Assembly: GCA_023375785.1 (NCBI GenBank)
Contig: SZWC01001187.1
Span: 171,453 to 235,452, forward strand
DNA length: 64,000 nucleotides
Reading direction: 5' to 3'
Origin: Penium margaritaceum
Taxonomy: Eukaryota; Streptophyta; Zygnematophyceae; Desmidiales; Peniaceae
In this document: in pieces, positions 50,568 to 62,520 of the stretch
Layout of the letters: every line of letters begins with the position of its first letter
How positions within the stretch are numbered: position 1 is the first letter of the stretch
Notes under the pieces: generated by a model
What the model was told of the DNA's origin: nothing
Databases searched by the model: none
Seen by the model: only the letters and a program-made list of their open reading frames with translations
Translations under genes and position numbers: made by a program

Positions 50568-52850
50568 TCTTTGACCCACAAGTGCAGGACATCATCAGCA
50601 GCCGCGACGTCACGTTTGAGGAGCAACAGAGCTACTAAAGCAGCAGAAGCAACATTGACGCAGCGCACTCTCCAAAGCAGGGGGAGTGGTTCCAACTTCT
50701 TGAGCGTGAGGAGGAGCCAGTGGCTGCAAAGGTCGATGCCTCAGAGGACGATGGTGCTGGAGCGCAATAGGACAATGCAGCAGGTGCAGGTGCCGCTGGA
50801 GCGCAGGACGCAGCAGCCGGCGCGGGGGAGCCCGCGACGGAGGACAACGTCATAGCAGAGCCGTAGCAGGACCAGAAGCCAGTGTCGCCAAGGTCACCGC
50901 ATCGCAGTCGGAGGCAGCGGAATGCAGCAAAGCGGTATGACGCAAGCACGGGCCACTGGGTTGGCATGGCGCAGTGCATGATGGCAGACGCAACGGAGCC
51001 CACAACCGTGCAAGAGGCGCTTGCACGACCTGACGGGCAGCAGTAGGGCAAAGCAATAAAATCTGAACTTGCGTCTCTTGGTGAGAACGGCACTTGGGAG
51101 CTGGTGGATAGGCCTGAGGGGGCGAAAGTGATCAGCTCTAAGTGGGTGTTCAAGGTGAAGCTCACCAAGGACAGCAAGGTGGAGAAGTATAAGGCACGGC
51201 TAGTGGCAAAGGAATACGCACAGCGGAAAGGCGAACACTACGATGAGACGTTCGCACCCGTCACCAAGTTCACAAGCATCCGGACGATCCTCGCGGTGGC
51301 AACCGCAAAGGACATGGAGATCCACCAAATGGATGTCAAGACGGTATTCCTGAATGGCATCATCGACAAGGAGATCTACCTTGAGGTGCCGGAGGGGGTG
51401 GATGCGCCGGAGGGCAAAGTGTGCAAGCTGCGGAAGGCCTTGTACGGGCTAAAACAGGCGCCCAGGTGCTGGTACCAGCAGATGGACGGCTTCATGGCGG
51501 AGCTCGGCTTCAAGCGCTGTGAGTCAGACCACAGCGTGTACGTGCGAGCAGCAAGAAGCTCCATCAGATTATCGCACTCTACNCCAAATGGATGTCAAGA
51601 CGGTATTCCTGAATGGCATCATCGACAAGGAGATCTACCTTGAGGTGCCGGAGGGGGTGGATGCGCCGGAGGGCAAAGTGTGCAAGCTGCGGAAGGCCTT
51701 GTACGGGCTAAAACAGGCGCCCAGGTGCTGGTACCAGCAGATGGACGGCTTCATGGCGGAGCTCGGCTTCAAGCGCTGTGAGTCAGACCACAGCGTGTAC
51801 GTGCGAGCAGCAAGAAGCTCCATCAGATTATCGCACTCTACGTGGATGATCTGATCATGTGTTCATCAGATCTGGCGGCTTTGAAACAGCTCAAGGAGCA
51901 GCTGAGTAGCAGATTTAAGATGACGGACATAGGGGAGCTAGAGTACTACCTCGGGGTGAGCATCACGCGGAACCGGAGGGCGCGCACGCTTGAGCTGGGA
52001 CAGACCAAGTACGTGGCCGAGGTCCTAAAGCGGTACGGCATGGAGGACTGCAAACCAGTGGGAAGTTCGGTCTCCACGAGCTGTGAGCTGAGTGCGGCGT
52101 TGGTGCCGCAAACTAAAGAGGAGAAGGAGGACATGGTGGAGGTGCCCTACCAATCTGTGGTGGGCAGCCTCATTTATGCCATGGTGGCGACTCGGCCGGA
52201 CCTGGCCTACGGGGTGGGTCAAGTGAGCAGGTACGTGGCCAGCTCTGGGCCACTACATTGGCAGGCGGCAAAGCGCATCCTCTGGTACTTGCAGGCAACG
52301 CGACATGCGCGCCTGAAGTATGATGGAAATGAGAGGTCAGACCCCTTGCGGCTGGTGTGCTACACTAACGCGGGCTACCAGCGATGTGCACAAGAGGAAG
52401 TCCACTTCTGGCTATGTGTTCTTCCTTGTAGGTGCATCGGTCTCGTGGTCCAACAGGAAGCAGGACTGCATTGCCACCTCCACAGTTGAGGCGGAGTACA
52501 TCGCTCTGGCCGAGGCGGCCAAGGAAGCGGTGTGGCTCCGCAGATTGCTGGGCGAGCTGGGTGTGCCGCAACAGGAGCCTACAGTGGTCCAGGAGGACAA
52601 CACCGGCTCCATCTCGCTGACCAACAACCCGACGCAGCACAGGTTGACGAAGCACATCGACGTGCGCTACCACTACGCGTGCGACATGGTGGAGAAGGGA
52701 CAGGTTGTACTATAGCATTGCAGTACTAAGCACATGCTCGCAGATTGCTTGACCAAGGCGCAGCCCCAAGATTGGCACGTAATCAGCCTCGCAGGGCTTG
52801 GGTTGACAAGCTGTGAAGGGCTTGAAGACGCAGGAGCAGACGAGTAAGAG
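50568..52850 (+). pseudogene. E1 integrase end, RT and RNase H part (right of the insert)
   Basis: Continues E1 pol after the nested D2: RT (about 51080-52000) and RNase H (about 52330-52850, with [20 protein letters not shown]). It is broken in several places. The apparent repeat of the RT segment within 51325-51841 is best explained by an assembly join. Confidence 0.85.
51325..51841. other. Single-N assembly join with 258-bp exact duplication
   Basis: One N at 51583 separates 51325-51582 from 51584-51841, which read the same along 258 bp. The situation is the same as at 12886. Confidence 0.88.
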
Positions 52851-52891
52851 TGAGCATGAGGCATCCGGCATGGAAGGTACACGGGGGAGAT

Positions 52892-53604
52892 TGTTAAAAC
52901 GTGCCCCTGCCATGGATGCCGTTTGCCGTTTTCCTGGTCCAACCACTAGAGAGTCGTTCAATGTCCAATCTGATTGCAGATTTGGACTCCTTGGATTTCG
53001 CCTTAAGGTTTTGAGCTTTCAGTTGCTCAATCTGGTTGAGAATTCAGAAAGTTAGCCCTACCCAAAGTTCGGGTGGTGCGGCGGGTGGAATCTGGTACCC
53101 GTCCGGGGTGACAGGATACTCCACCGCCGGTGGTCCGTGTTCAGCTTTAACTGGCTCCGTAGACCCCAAGACCCTAGAGGAAGCAACCAGGGAGGTCCCC
53201 TGGACCAGGGCAAGCCGCCCTTTGACTTGTCAATCAAGGAAAGGCGCTCCGAGCCGTCGTCGGCTCGTGTCGGAGACGACTCGCGTCGGCGGCAGCCAAA
53301 GACGGCTCCACCAAGGGTTGCTTGGATGGGCGTAGCAGGGGCTATACTGCTCCGTTTTGGGTGTGCTTGGATGTGTTGGAAATCTCAGATCACAGGCTAT
53401 AAGAATCTGATGTAATCTCATCAAAACAACTAACCATTAATGATTCCCAGCCTTTCTCAGTTTCCGCAATCTGCATTCTGCCAGGCTTCTGCTCCCTTGG
53501 TGTTGTGGCGACCCAAAGTACACACCTCCTTTGGAAGTCTCTTTGCACTAAGACGCCATGCACACTTAGGTGGTTCAGGGCACGCCAGGACAGCATTCCT
53601 GACA
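52892..53604 (+). repeat. 3' LTR of E1
   Basis: TGTTAAAACG to ATTCCTGACA, 713 bp, preceded by the purine tract CGGGGGAGAT. Confidence 0.9.
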
Positions 53605-54886
53605 CCTGTGAATAAGGAATGGCAATGTTCTGTCTTTTCAAGTTTATCTATTTGAAAAAATTGTGTCATTACATTTGTAGCCATGTTGATCATCTGCCAT
53701 CAGAGGCAATGAATTCTGTGTAATGAGAAATACATCATGGATTTTTGCAGGGTCTAGGAAGGTTGAAAAAATATGGGGGGAGGGGAACCCATGATTTTTC
53801 CTAGGTTGGTATAAATGTAAGAATGTTGTTTTCCTCATTTTGCAGAGGTAATCAAATTTCATGGTAGATGTTCAACAAGGCTATTTCTTAAACTAAAGAT
53901 TATTTTTTCCATATGAAGAAGGTCAAACGACGAAGAAAACTCACATTTCACCTCCAAGAAATGAAGAAGGCTAGTGACGTAAAGGGGAGGAAAGTAGGTT
54001 GTACACAGAAGCTAATGAAAAGTGTGGCCGTGAACATAAGTGATTTCAAAAACTCAGCTAAACATACAGATCTCCCTACTTTTTGGTCTAAGTCAATCAT
54101 GATTCCAGCACATAGGTATCTTCCCATACCTCAAGAAATTTTTCTCAAATGCTCAAAGTGTTGGTAAAATATCTGGAGACCATTCATTACGTAATCTGAA
54201 CTCTAGGTAGAATCGAGGTGGATCCATGGGCTAGGTAATCTTCTCGGAAACTCTCTCCTCATGAGATATGACAGGTTGAATCTTTCTAGAGAAATGTTGA
54301 AGCATTCAAAGCATTCAAAAGACGTGTTTCTGCATTTGTGAGTGTCCAATTTCCTACCCACCAAAGGATAAGGAAGGTTTTAATTCCCTAACCAAAATTT
54401 TCTCTAGCATTGCGTACAATGCAGGGATTGGGATATGGCAACTTATGAATGTCGCCAAGTTTTGGAAATCCCTGCTTGTCTGCGTGGATAAAAATGGTAA
54501 AATTCATTGTCAATTCATGTTTCTCACATGGCCAGAAATAGATTGTACTGCTACACCCATACCCAGGTTGAACATATGCTATACGATTTCCTTACCTTTC
54601 AAAATAAATAAAACACCGTATTATTTATTATAGTTGTAACCAAGCTGGGAAAACTGTGGTTGTAGATGGAAACCCACCTCTCTCCTTACGTGGATATGAC
54701 TGAAGAAAATGTATAATGTAACTCTAATTCCATGATGTTTGTCCTCTTAAACGGTGCATGTGCAACATGGCTATTATTGTAAAAATACACATGAGAAAGG
54801 TGGAACAAAGATAATCTTACCATTTCTTATCCAAGCAAAGAAGTAGGATAGCAATAGAAAGGGGGTTGTCTATGGAAGGCCATTTC
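53605..54886. other. AT-rich spacer between E1 and E2
   Basis: Only short frames (up to 84 codons); no domain, repeat or RNA gene recognised. Confidence 0.65.
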
Positions 54887-55600
54887 TGTTGACAAGTGCC
54901 CCTGTCATGGATGCCGTTTGCGTGGTTCCTGGTTCAACCACTGGGGAGTGGTTGAATGTCTGATCTGATTGCAGATTCAGACTCCCTGGATTTTGCCATG
55001 CAGTTTCGAGCTTTCAGTTGCTCGATTTGGTTGAGAATTCAGAAAGATAGCCCTATCCGAAGTTCGGGTGGTAGGCGGGTGGAATCTGGGTGTCCGTCCT
55101 TGGAGACGGGATAATTCCACCGCGGTGATCCGAGTTCAACTCCAATGGGCTCCAAAGGCACATGGGCCATCAGGTAAGGGACGTGGGAGGTCTCCTTGAT
55201 GTAGGAGAGCCTCCCCCCACGTTGGAGGGCCAGGGAGGGCGCTTCGACTGGTCGGCGGTGAAGTGCCTCCCGTCACTTCCGTTCGTGGGCATGATGGGCG
55301 GCTCCACCATGGGTCACTTCAACGGCCATAGCAGGGGCTCTACTGCTCTGTTTTGGGCGTGCTTGGATGTGTTGGAAAGCTTAGATCACAGGCTATAAGA
55401 CTCTGATGTACTCTCACCAAAATAACTAACCATTAAAAGTCTTCAGCCCTTCTCAGTTTCCGCAACCTGCATTCTGCCAGCGTTCTGCTCCCTAGGTGTT
55501 GTGGCGACCCAAAGCACACACCTCCCTTGGAAGTCTCTTTGCACTAAGTAGCCGTGGACACCTAGGCAGTTCAGGGTACGCCAGGACAGCATTCCTGACA
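54887..55600 (+). repeat. 5' LTR of E2
   Basis: 714 bp. Contains a perfect 10-bp stem TTCAACCACT/AGTGGTTGAA (54933-54942 and 54947-54956) and a promoter-like block with GGCTATAAG (about 55337-55398) conserved with family D. Confidence 0.92.
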
Positions 55601-55602
55601 AA

Positions 55603-55617
55603 GGGTTATGGGCCCAC
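55603..55617 (+). promoter_or_regulatory. Half-tRNA primer-binding site of E2
   Basis: GGGTTATGGGCCCAC, complementary to the anticodon arm of initiator tRNA-Met, two bases inside the LTR. Confidence 0.82.
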
Positions 55618-55725
55618 AGCCCTGACCAGCCTACCAAGGCGTTCACGGCTTCCGCAACGTACGGGTGCGTCGTCCCGGACGAGCTCGTCGTCGCAGTTTG
55701 AGACTGTCCATCGCAGAAGTTCAAC

Positions 55726-58700
55726 ATGGCGCAGAAGCCGGAGTCCTCGCCCATCCAAAAGTACATGGGCGGCCCTGGATTTGGGCTGTGGCGGTGGCAT
55801 TTTGAGATCCACCTCGCGCACAAGGGACTGCTAGAGCTCATGAAGGGCACGGAGGTTCAAGATGCGAGCGCAACGGATGAGGAGAAGGCGGCCTTCACGA
55901 GGAAGAACACAGAGGCGCTGATGCTCCTATTGGCGGTGCTGCATGAATCTCAATGGGGCTATATCCACGGTTGCGATCTGGCAGCTGACGCGTGGAAGAA
56001 GCTCTGCTCCATCCACCAATCAACATCCCTAGCCAACAACATCTTCGCAATGAAGCGACTTTTGACGGTGAGGATCGAGGAGGGTGAGGACGTCATTTCT
56101 GCCATGCAACAGATCGAGTCTCTTGCCTCACAATGCAATGATGTCGGGTGGAATATTGACACAAAGATGCAGGCGATGGCGCTCCTCATGGCCCTACCCG
56201 ACAGTTGGGGTCCTCTCATCACCGTGCTGGGAGGTTGGGAGGAGGCAAAACTCACCTACGGCGCAGTCGCCGAGTACATCCGCAACGAGGTGTACCGTCG
56301 GAGCGGTGGCGAGACCTCGTCATCCTCAACTGCCCTAGTCACCAAAATGCAGGGTGGCAGCAGCAGCGGCAAGCGAGGCGGTAAGGGCGGCGGCAAGAAG
56401 GGCGCCAAGAAGGGTGCGTGCCATAATTGTGGCAAGGAGGGCCATTGGGCCAAGGAGTGTCCGGAGGAGGCGCAGGCCAGCGGCAAAGGCGCCAAAGGCA
56501 AGAAGGCGCTCCTCAACGGCACGAAGAACCACGACCTGAAGGGCGCCAACCGGCGGTGCCTTGACTCAGGTGCGGAGGAGCATACCCAAGTCGAGAAGGT
56601 GGGGTTCATCAACTACACCAAGTCTGCGAAGTCCATGGTGGTCGCCAACGACAAGGTCGAACCCGCGGCCGGCCAAGGTGATGTGGACGTGGAGGTGGTG
56701 GTTGGTGGTAAAAGGGTGCAGCGTGTCATTCAGAACGTGCAACATGTCCCCGGCCTGGCTGACATTTTGAGTGTGAGCCGCTTGACAGATAAGGGGTATG
56801 AAGTGCTCTTCCGCAGGAAAGGTACAGTCGTGCAGATGGACGGCGGCGGCGAGGTCGTGCTCGAGGCGAAGCGCGAGGGAGGACTCTACATTGTTGATAC
56901 AAAGGTCATTCCCTCGGCAGCAGACGCAGCAGACTCGCAAGCGCGTGCCGTCAACCTCGCAAAAGGTGGAGGAGCAGACCTGCAGCTGTGGCACCAGAGG
57001 CTGGGCCACTCGTCGCCCGCAGCCGTGCAGGAGATGGCGAAGCGCGACATGGTTCGCGACCTCAACATTACCGGTGCAGCAGACGGAGCAGCAGATTCCG
57101 CAGAGCACAAGTGCGAGCCTTGCATCGTGGGCAAGGCGAAGCGCAAGCCGTTTGAAGACGGACAGCGGCGGGCCGAGAACCTTCTCAAGGTCGTGCACAG
57201 TGATGTGTGCGGACCAATCAAGACGCCGTCCATTCGGGGCGCGCGGTACTTTGTCACCTTCATTGACGACTGCAGCAGAAAACTCTACGTCTACTTCATG
57301 CAGCGGAAGAGCGATGTGCTGGACCGGCTGAAGAAGTATGTCGCAGCGGTGGAGAGCCAGACTGGCCGCAAGGTCAGAGCGCTACGCAACGACAATGGCG
57401 GTGAGTACGTGGGCTGCGGAGGGTGGCTGAAGGAGCAGGGGATTGAGTGGCAGCCGACCACTCCATACACGCCGCATTCTAATGGCGTGGCAGAGCGTGC
57501 AAACCAGACGCTACTCACCATGGTGCGGACGATGCTCGTGGACGCTAAACTGCCACGGAGCTTGTGGGCCGAGGCCGTGAGTACGGCGTGCTACATCACC
57601 AACCTCACCCCAACGGCAGTGCTGAAGGGGAAAGGCGGCTGGAAGACGCCGCAGGAGGCATGGAGTGGGTGCAAGCCAAGCGTGGCGCACCTAAAGGCCT
57701 TCGGGTGCAGGGCGCACGCGTTGGTGCAGGCCGCACAAAGAAAAGACTCCAAACTGGACCCGCGTGCAAAGGTGTACGCGTTCGTCGGGTACGAGAGTGC
57801 GCTCAAGGCGTACCGCCTCTTCGACCCACGGACACAGGACGTCATCACCAGCCACGATGTCACGTTTGATGAGCAGCAGAGCTACAGCAGCAGCAACAAC
57901 ACCATCGACGCAGCGCACTCTCCAAAGAAGGGGGAGTGGTTCCAACTCCTTGAGCGTGAGGAGGAACCAGCGGCTGCAGGGGTCGATGCCTCGGAGGATG
58001 ACTGTGCTGGAGCGCAGCAGGGCAGTGCAGCAGGTGCAGGTGGCGCTGGAGCGCAGGACGCAGCAGCCGACGCGGGGGAGGCCGCGGCCGAGGACAACGT
58101 TGCAGCAGAACAGCAGCAGAACCAGCAGCCAGCGTCGCCAAGGTCGCCACGTCGCAGCCGGAGGCAGCGGAATGCGGCGAAGCGGTATGACGCGAGCAAG
58201 GGCAGCTGGGTCGGCATGGCGCGGTGCATGATGGTAGCCGCAAAGGAGCCGACAACCGTGCAGAGGCGCTTGCACGGCCTGACGGGAAGCAGTGGGACGA
58301 GGCAATAAAATCTGAACTGACGTCCCTTGCTGAGAACGGCACTTGGGAGTTGGTGGATCGGCTCGAGGGGGCGAAGGTGATCAGCTCCAAGTGGGTGTTC
58401 AAGGTGAAGCTCACCAAGGATAGCAAGGTGGAGAAGTACAAGGCGCGGCTGGTGGCGAAGGGGTACGCGCAGCGTAAAGGCGAACACTACGACGAGACGT
58501 TCGCGCCCGTCGCCAAGTTCACAAGCATCCGGACGATCCTCGCGGTGGCAGCCGCAAAGGATATGGAGATCCACCAAATGGATGTCAAAACTGCATTCCT
58601 GAACGGCATCATCGACAAGGAGATCTACCTTGAGGTGCCGGAGGGGGTGGATGCGCCGGAGGGCAAGGTGTGCAAGCTGCGGAAGGCTTTGTACGGGCTA

Positions 58701-59846
58701 AAACAGGCGCCCAGGTGCTGGTACCAGCAGATGGATGGCTACATGGCGGAGCTCGGCTTCAAGCGCTGTGAAGCAGATCACAGCGTGTACGTGCGGCGTA
58801 GCAGAGGACTTCATCAGATTGTCGTACTCTACGTGGACGATCTGATCTTGTGCTCATCAGATTTGGCAGCTTTGCAGCAGCTCAAGGAGCAGCTGAGCAG
58901 CAGATTCAAGATGACGGACATGGGGGAGCTGGAGTACTACCTCGGGGTGAGCATTACGCGGAACCGGAGGGCGCGCATGCTTGAGCTGGGGCAGGCCAAG
59001 TACGTGGCCGAGGTCCTGAAGCGGTACGGCATGGAGGACTACAAACCAGTGGGCAGTCCGGTCTCCACGAGTTGTGAGCTGAGTGCGGCGATGGCGCCGC
59101 AAACTAAAGAGGAGATGGAGGACATGGCAGAGGTGCCATACCAATCCGTGTTAGGCAGCCTCATGTATGCCATGGTGGCGACTCGGCCGGATTTGGCCTA
59201 CGCGGTGGGTCAAGTGAGCAGGTACGTGGCCAATCCTAGGCCACTACACTGGCAAGCGGCGAAGCGCATCCTCCGGTACTTGCAGGCAATGCGGCACGCG
59301 CGGCTGAAGTACGACGGAAAGGTGAAGTCAGACCCCTTGCGGCTGGTCTGCTACACGGACGCGGACTATGCCGGCGATGTGGACGGGAGGAGGTCCACTT
59401 CTGGCTATGTGTTCTTCCTCGTGGGTGCAGCGGTCTCGTGGTGCAGCAGGAAGCAAGACTGCGTCACCACCTCCACAGTGGAAGCTGAGTACATCGCGCT
59501 GGCCGAGGCGGTCAAGGAAGCGGTGTGGCTCCGCAGATTGCTGGGGGAGCTGGGCGTGTCGCAGCAGGAGCCTACGGTGGTGCAAGAGGACAACACCGGC
59601 TCCATCTCGCTGACCAACAACCCGACGCAGCACAGGAGGAAGAAGCACATTGATGTGCGCTACCACTACGCACACGACATGGTGGAGAAGGGACAGGTGG
59701 CGCGACAACATTGCAGCACGAAGCACATGCTCGTAGATGGCTTGACCAAGGCGCAGCCCCAGGATCGGCACGTCATCAGCCTTGCAGGGTTTGGGTTGAC
59801 AAGCTGTGAAGGGCTTGACAGCGCAGGAGTGGATGAGCATGAGTGA
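55726..59846 (+). pseudogene. Gag-pol of E2 (near whole)
   Basis: The gag begins MAQKPESSPIQKYMGGPGFG (about 55726-56330). A Lys/Gly-rich linker and the zinc knuckle CHNCGKEGHWAKEC (about 56421-56462) follow, then a protease-like LDSGAEEH (about 56560-56585), pre-integrase LWHQRLGHSSP (about 56985), integrase core (about 57180-57560), an Ala/Gly/Gln-rich linker (about 57960-58150), RT with LYVDD (about 58829) and RNase H ending near 59846. In other elements copia proteins are made as one polyprotein and cut by the element's protease. It has about one break, so it is treated as a fossil. Confidence 0.9.
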
Positions 59847-59885
59847 GCATGAGGGCATCCGGCATGAAAGGTGCACGGGGGAGAT

Positions 59886-60599
59886 TGTTAAAAAGTGCCC
59901 CTGTCATGGATGCCGTTTGCGTGGTTCCTGGTTCAACCACTGGGAAGTGATTGAATGTCTGATCTGATTGCAGATTCAGACTCCCTGGATTTTTCCATGC
60001 AGTTTAGAGCTTTCAGTTGCTCAATTTGGTTGAGAATTCAGAAAGATAGCCCCATCCGAAGTTCGGGTGGTAGGCGGGTGGAATCTGGGTGTCCGTCCTT
60101 GGAGACGGGATAATTCCACCGCGGTGATCCGAGTTCAACTCCAATGGGCTCCAAAGGCACATGGGCCATCAGGGAAGGGACGTGGGAGGTCTCCTTCATG
60201 TAGGAGAGCCTCCCCCCACGTTGGAGGGCCAGGGAGGGCGCTTCGACTGGTCGGCGGTGAAGTGCCTCTCGTCACTTCCGTTCGTGGGCATGATAGGCGG
60301 CTCCACCATGGGTCACTTCAACGGCCGTAGCAGGGGCTCTACTGCTCCGTTTTGGGCGTTCTTGGATGCGTTGGAAATCTTAGATCACAGGCTATAAGAC
60401 TCTGATGTACTCTCACCAAAATAACTAACCATTAACAGTCGTCAGCCCTTCTCAGTTTCCGCAACCTGCATTCTGCCAGCGTTCTGCTCCCTAGGTGTTG
60501 TGGCGACCCAAAGCACACACCTCCCTTGGAAGTCTCTTTGCACTAAGTAGCCGTGGACACCTAGGCAGTTCAGGGCATGCCAGGACAGCATTCCTGACA
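59886..60599 (+). repeat. 3' LTR of E2
   Basis: 714 bp, TGTTAAAAAGTG to ATTCCTGACA. Confidence 0.92.
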
Positions 60600-60604
60600 A
60601 TTTC

Positions 60605-61140
60605 AAGCATGGACTTAAACATCAAGGATTTCAAGAACTTCACTTCGTACAAAAAATACCCAATAAGATAGTCATTTACCAAAATCGGGTTTGAAGATAC
60701 AGATAAGTTGTGAAATGTATAGGTACCTGATGTATTAGGACTATCTGTCTCTGAGGAGAAAACGAGCATCCGGGTCTTTTTTACCAGAAATGGTCAGCGT
60801 GTTTTGGGTAGCGCGTTCTACAGGATGATGTTGGACCATTTTTTAGCGATGACCAAGTTAACAAAGCAAGGTAACAGAAGCTCAATCCTTCAACAAAAAG
60901 GCCCTCAGAAAAAAATGAGAAACTGCACAACGATGATTTGTCCAAGGGTTTTTTTAGCTTTTTTTCTCCCAAACCACCTCTTACGAGTTTAGTCTAAAAA
61001 ATGGGTGCCACAAGGCGTGAAAAAGGCAAAACAAAAGGTGGGACACTCTAACTGGTGCCGCGGCCCAATGCTTATTATATATTTCCTACTCCTCAAGGCC
61101 ACAACTTTCCATCAAACGCTTCGAATCAATTAGGGAGGAT
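60605..61140. other. Spacer, nothing recognised
   Basis: AT-rich, short frames only. Confidence 0.65.
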
Positions 61141-61314
61141 GTGCAGACGGCGGAGCAAACTGACTGTGTCATTTGAGCCAGTAGCGGCAGCGGTAGTCGC
61201 AATGGTAGTGGCAGTGGCAACGTCAGCAGCCGTAGCGACAATAGCTGCAGTGATAACTGCAACAGCGGCGGCAGTGGCAACGGTGGCAGCAGCAGCGGGA
61301 ACGGCATCAGCAGC
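61141..61314. repeat. GCA/GTA/GCG triplet tract
   Basis: Triplet-phased low complexity translating to Ala/Val/Thr runs on the plus strand. It passes directly into the TCC tract. Confidence 0.7.
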
Positions 61315-62520
61315 ATCCTGTTCCTCTTCATCTTCCTCCTCCACCGCTTCTGGCTCGTCTGCCTCCTCCTCGTCTGCCTCCTCCTCTTCTCTTGTCGTCC
61401 TGTCCCCTCCCATTCCTCCTCTGTGTCCTCTTTCTCCTTCTCTGCTTCCTCTTCCACATCCTCCTCGTCCTCCACCTCCTTCTCCATGTCCTCCTCCTCC
61501 TCCTCCTCTTCCTCCTCGTCCTCCTTGTCCTAATCCTCCTCCTACTCCTCGTCCTCCTTCTCATCCTTTTCCTCCTCTTCCTCCTCATCCTCCTCCTCAT
61601 CATCCTATTTTTCCTCCCTCTCATCCTCCTCCTTCTCCTCCTTCTCCTCCTCCTCCTCCCCATCAACCTCCTCATCCTCCTCATCATCCTCGTCCTCCTC
61701 GTCCTCTTTGTCCTCCTCATCCTCCTCGTCCTTCGTATCCTCCTCGTGTACCTCATCCTCCTCTTCCTCCTTATCCTCCTCATCCTCCTCTTCCTCCCCG
61801 TCCTCCTCTTCCTCCTCTTCCTCCTTTTCCTTCTCCTCTTCCTCATCCTCCTCGTCCTCCTCCTTGTCCTCCTTGTCCTCCTCATCCTCGTCATCATCCT
61901 CATCCTCCTCCTTGTCCTCCTTGTCCTCCTTGTCCTCCTTTTCCTCCTTGTCCTCCTCCTCCTCCTAATCCTCTTCCTCCTCCTCCTCATCCTCCTTTTC
62001 CTCCTCTTCCTCCTCATCCTCCTCCACCTCATTGTCCTCCTTCTCCTCCTCCTTGTCCTCCTCCTTTCCCTCCTCTTCCTCCTCCTCCTCCCCCTCATCT
62101 TCTTCCTCCTCCTCATCCTCCATGTCCTCCTCTTCCTCCTCATCCTCCTCGTCCACCTCATCCTCCTCATCCTCCTCGTCCTTTGTATCCTCCTCGTGCA
62201 TCTCGTCCTCCTTATCCTCCTCATCCTCCTCATCCTCCTCTTCCTCCCCATCCTCATCTTCCTCCTTTTCCCCCTTGTCCTCCTCGTCCTCCTCCTCCCC
62301 CTTGTCCTCCTCTTCCGCCTCCTTGTCCTCCTTGTCCACCTCGTCCTCCTCATCATCCTCCTCCTCGTCCTCCTTGTCCTCCTTTTCCTTCTCGTTGTCA
62401 TCTTCCTCCTCCTCTTCCTCATCCTCCACATCCTCATCCTCCTCCTCCTCCTCCTCGTCCTCCCTCTTCTCCTCCTTCTCCTGTGTCAGAACCACCTCCT
62501 CCTCCTCCTCCTTTTCTAAG
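61315..62520. repeat. 1.2-kb (TCC)n-type polypyrimidine tract
   Basis: Almost uninterrupted pyrimidine on the plus strand, built of TCC, TCT and CTTG units. All six frames are open for long stretches (Pro, Leu, Ser, Arg or Glu/Asp), which is an effect of the repeat. A longer-period duplication is visible: a GTCCTTTGTATCC/GTCCTTCGTATCC block followed by CTCCTCGTG recurs at about 61728 and 62180. Confidence 0.92.

Larger units (their letters stand above)
38378..53604 (+). mobile_element. Copia LTR retrotransposon fossil E1, host of nested D2 and F
   Basis: A family E copia element. It has two 713-bp LTRs (38378-39090 and 52892-53604), a half-tRNA primer site (39093-39107), gag from 39216, and pol running to 41313 and continuing at 50568. 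It is split by element D2, which landed in the integrase region. Exact 5-bp target duplications CCTGT flank it (38373-38377 and 53605-53609). Without the insert it would be about 6.0 kb. The LTRs differ at about 59 of 713 positions by eye (about 8%). The coding part has several breaks. An assembly join with a duplicated 258-bp block lies in the RT region. Confidence 0.92.
54887..60599 (+). mobile_element. Copia LTR retrotransposon E2 (family E), youngest copy
   Basis: 5.7 kb with two 714-bp LTRs (54887-55600 and 59886-60599) that differ at about 21 positions by eye (about 3%). Exact target duplications ATTTC lie at 54882-54886 and 60600-60604. A half-tRNA primer site (55603-55617), full-length gag-pol in copia order and a purine tract (ACGGGGGAGAT) before the 3' LTR are present. 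It looks nearly whole, with about one break in the coding part. It is the best reference copy in this window for naming the parts of E1. Confidence 0.95.

Noticed and set aside
51325-51841. Duplicated RT segment in E1 as a biological novelty
   Set aside because: The two 258-bp copies read the same and are separated by a single N, which points to an unmerged contig overlap.
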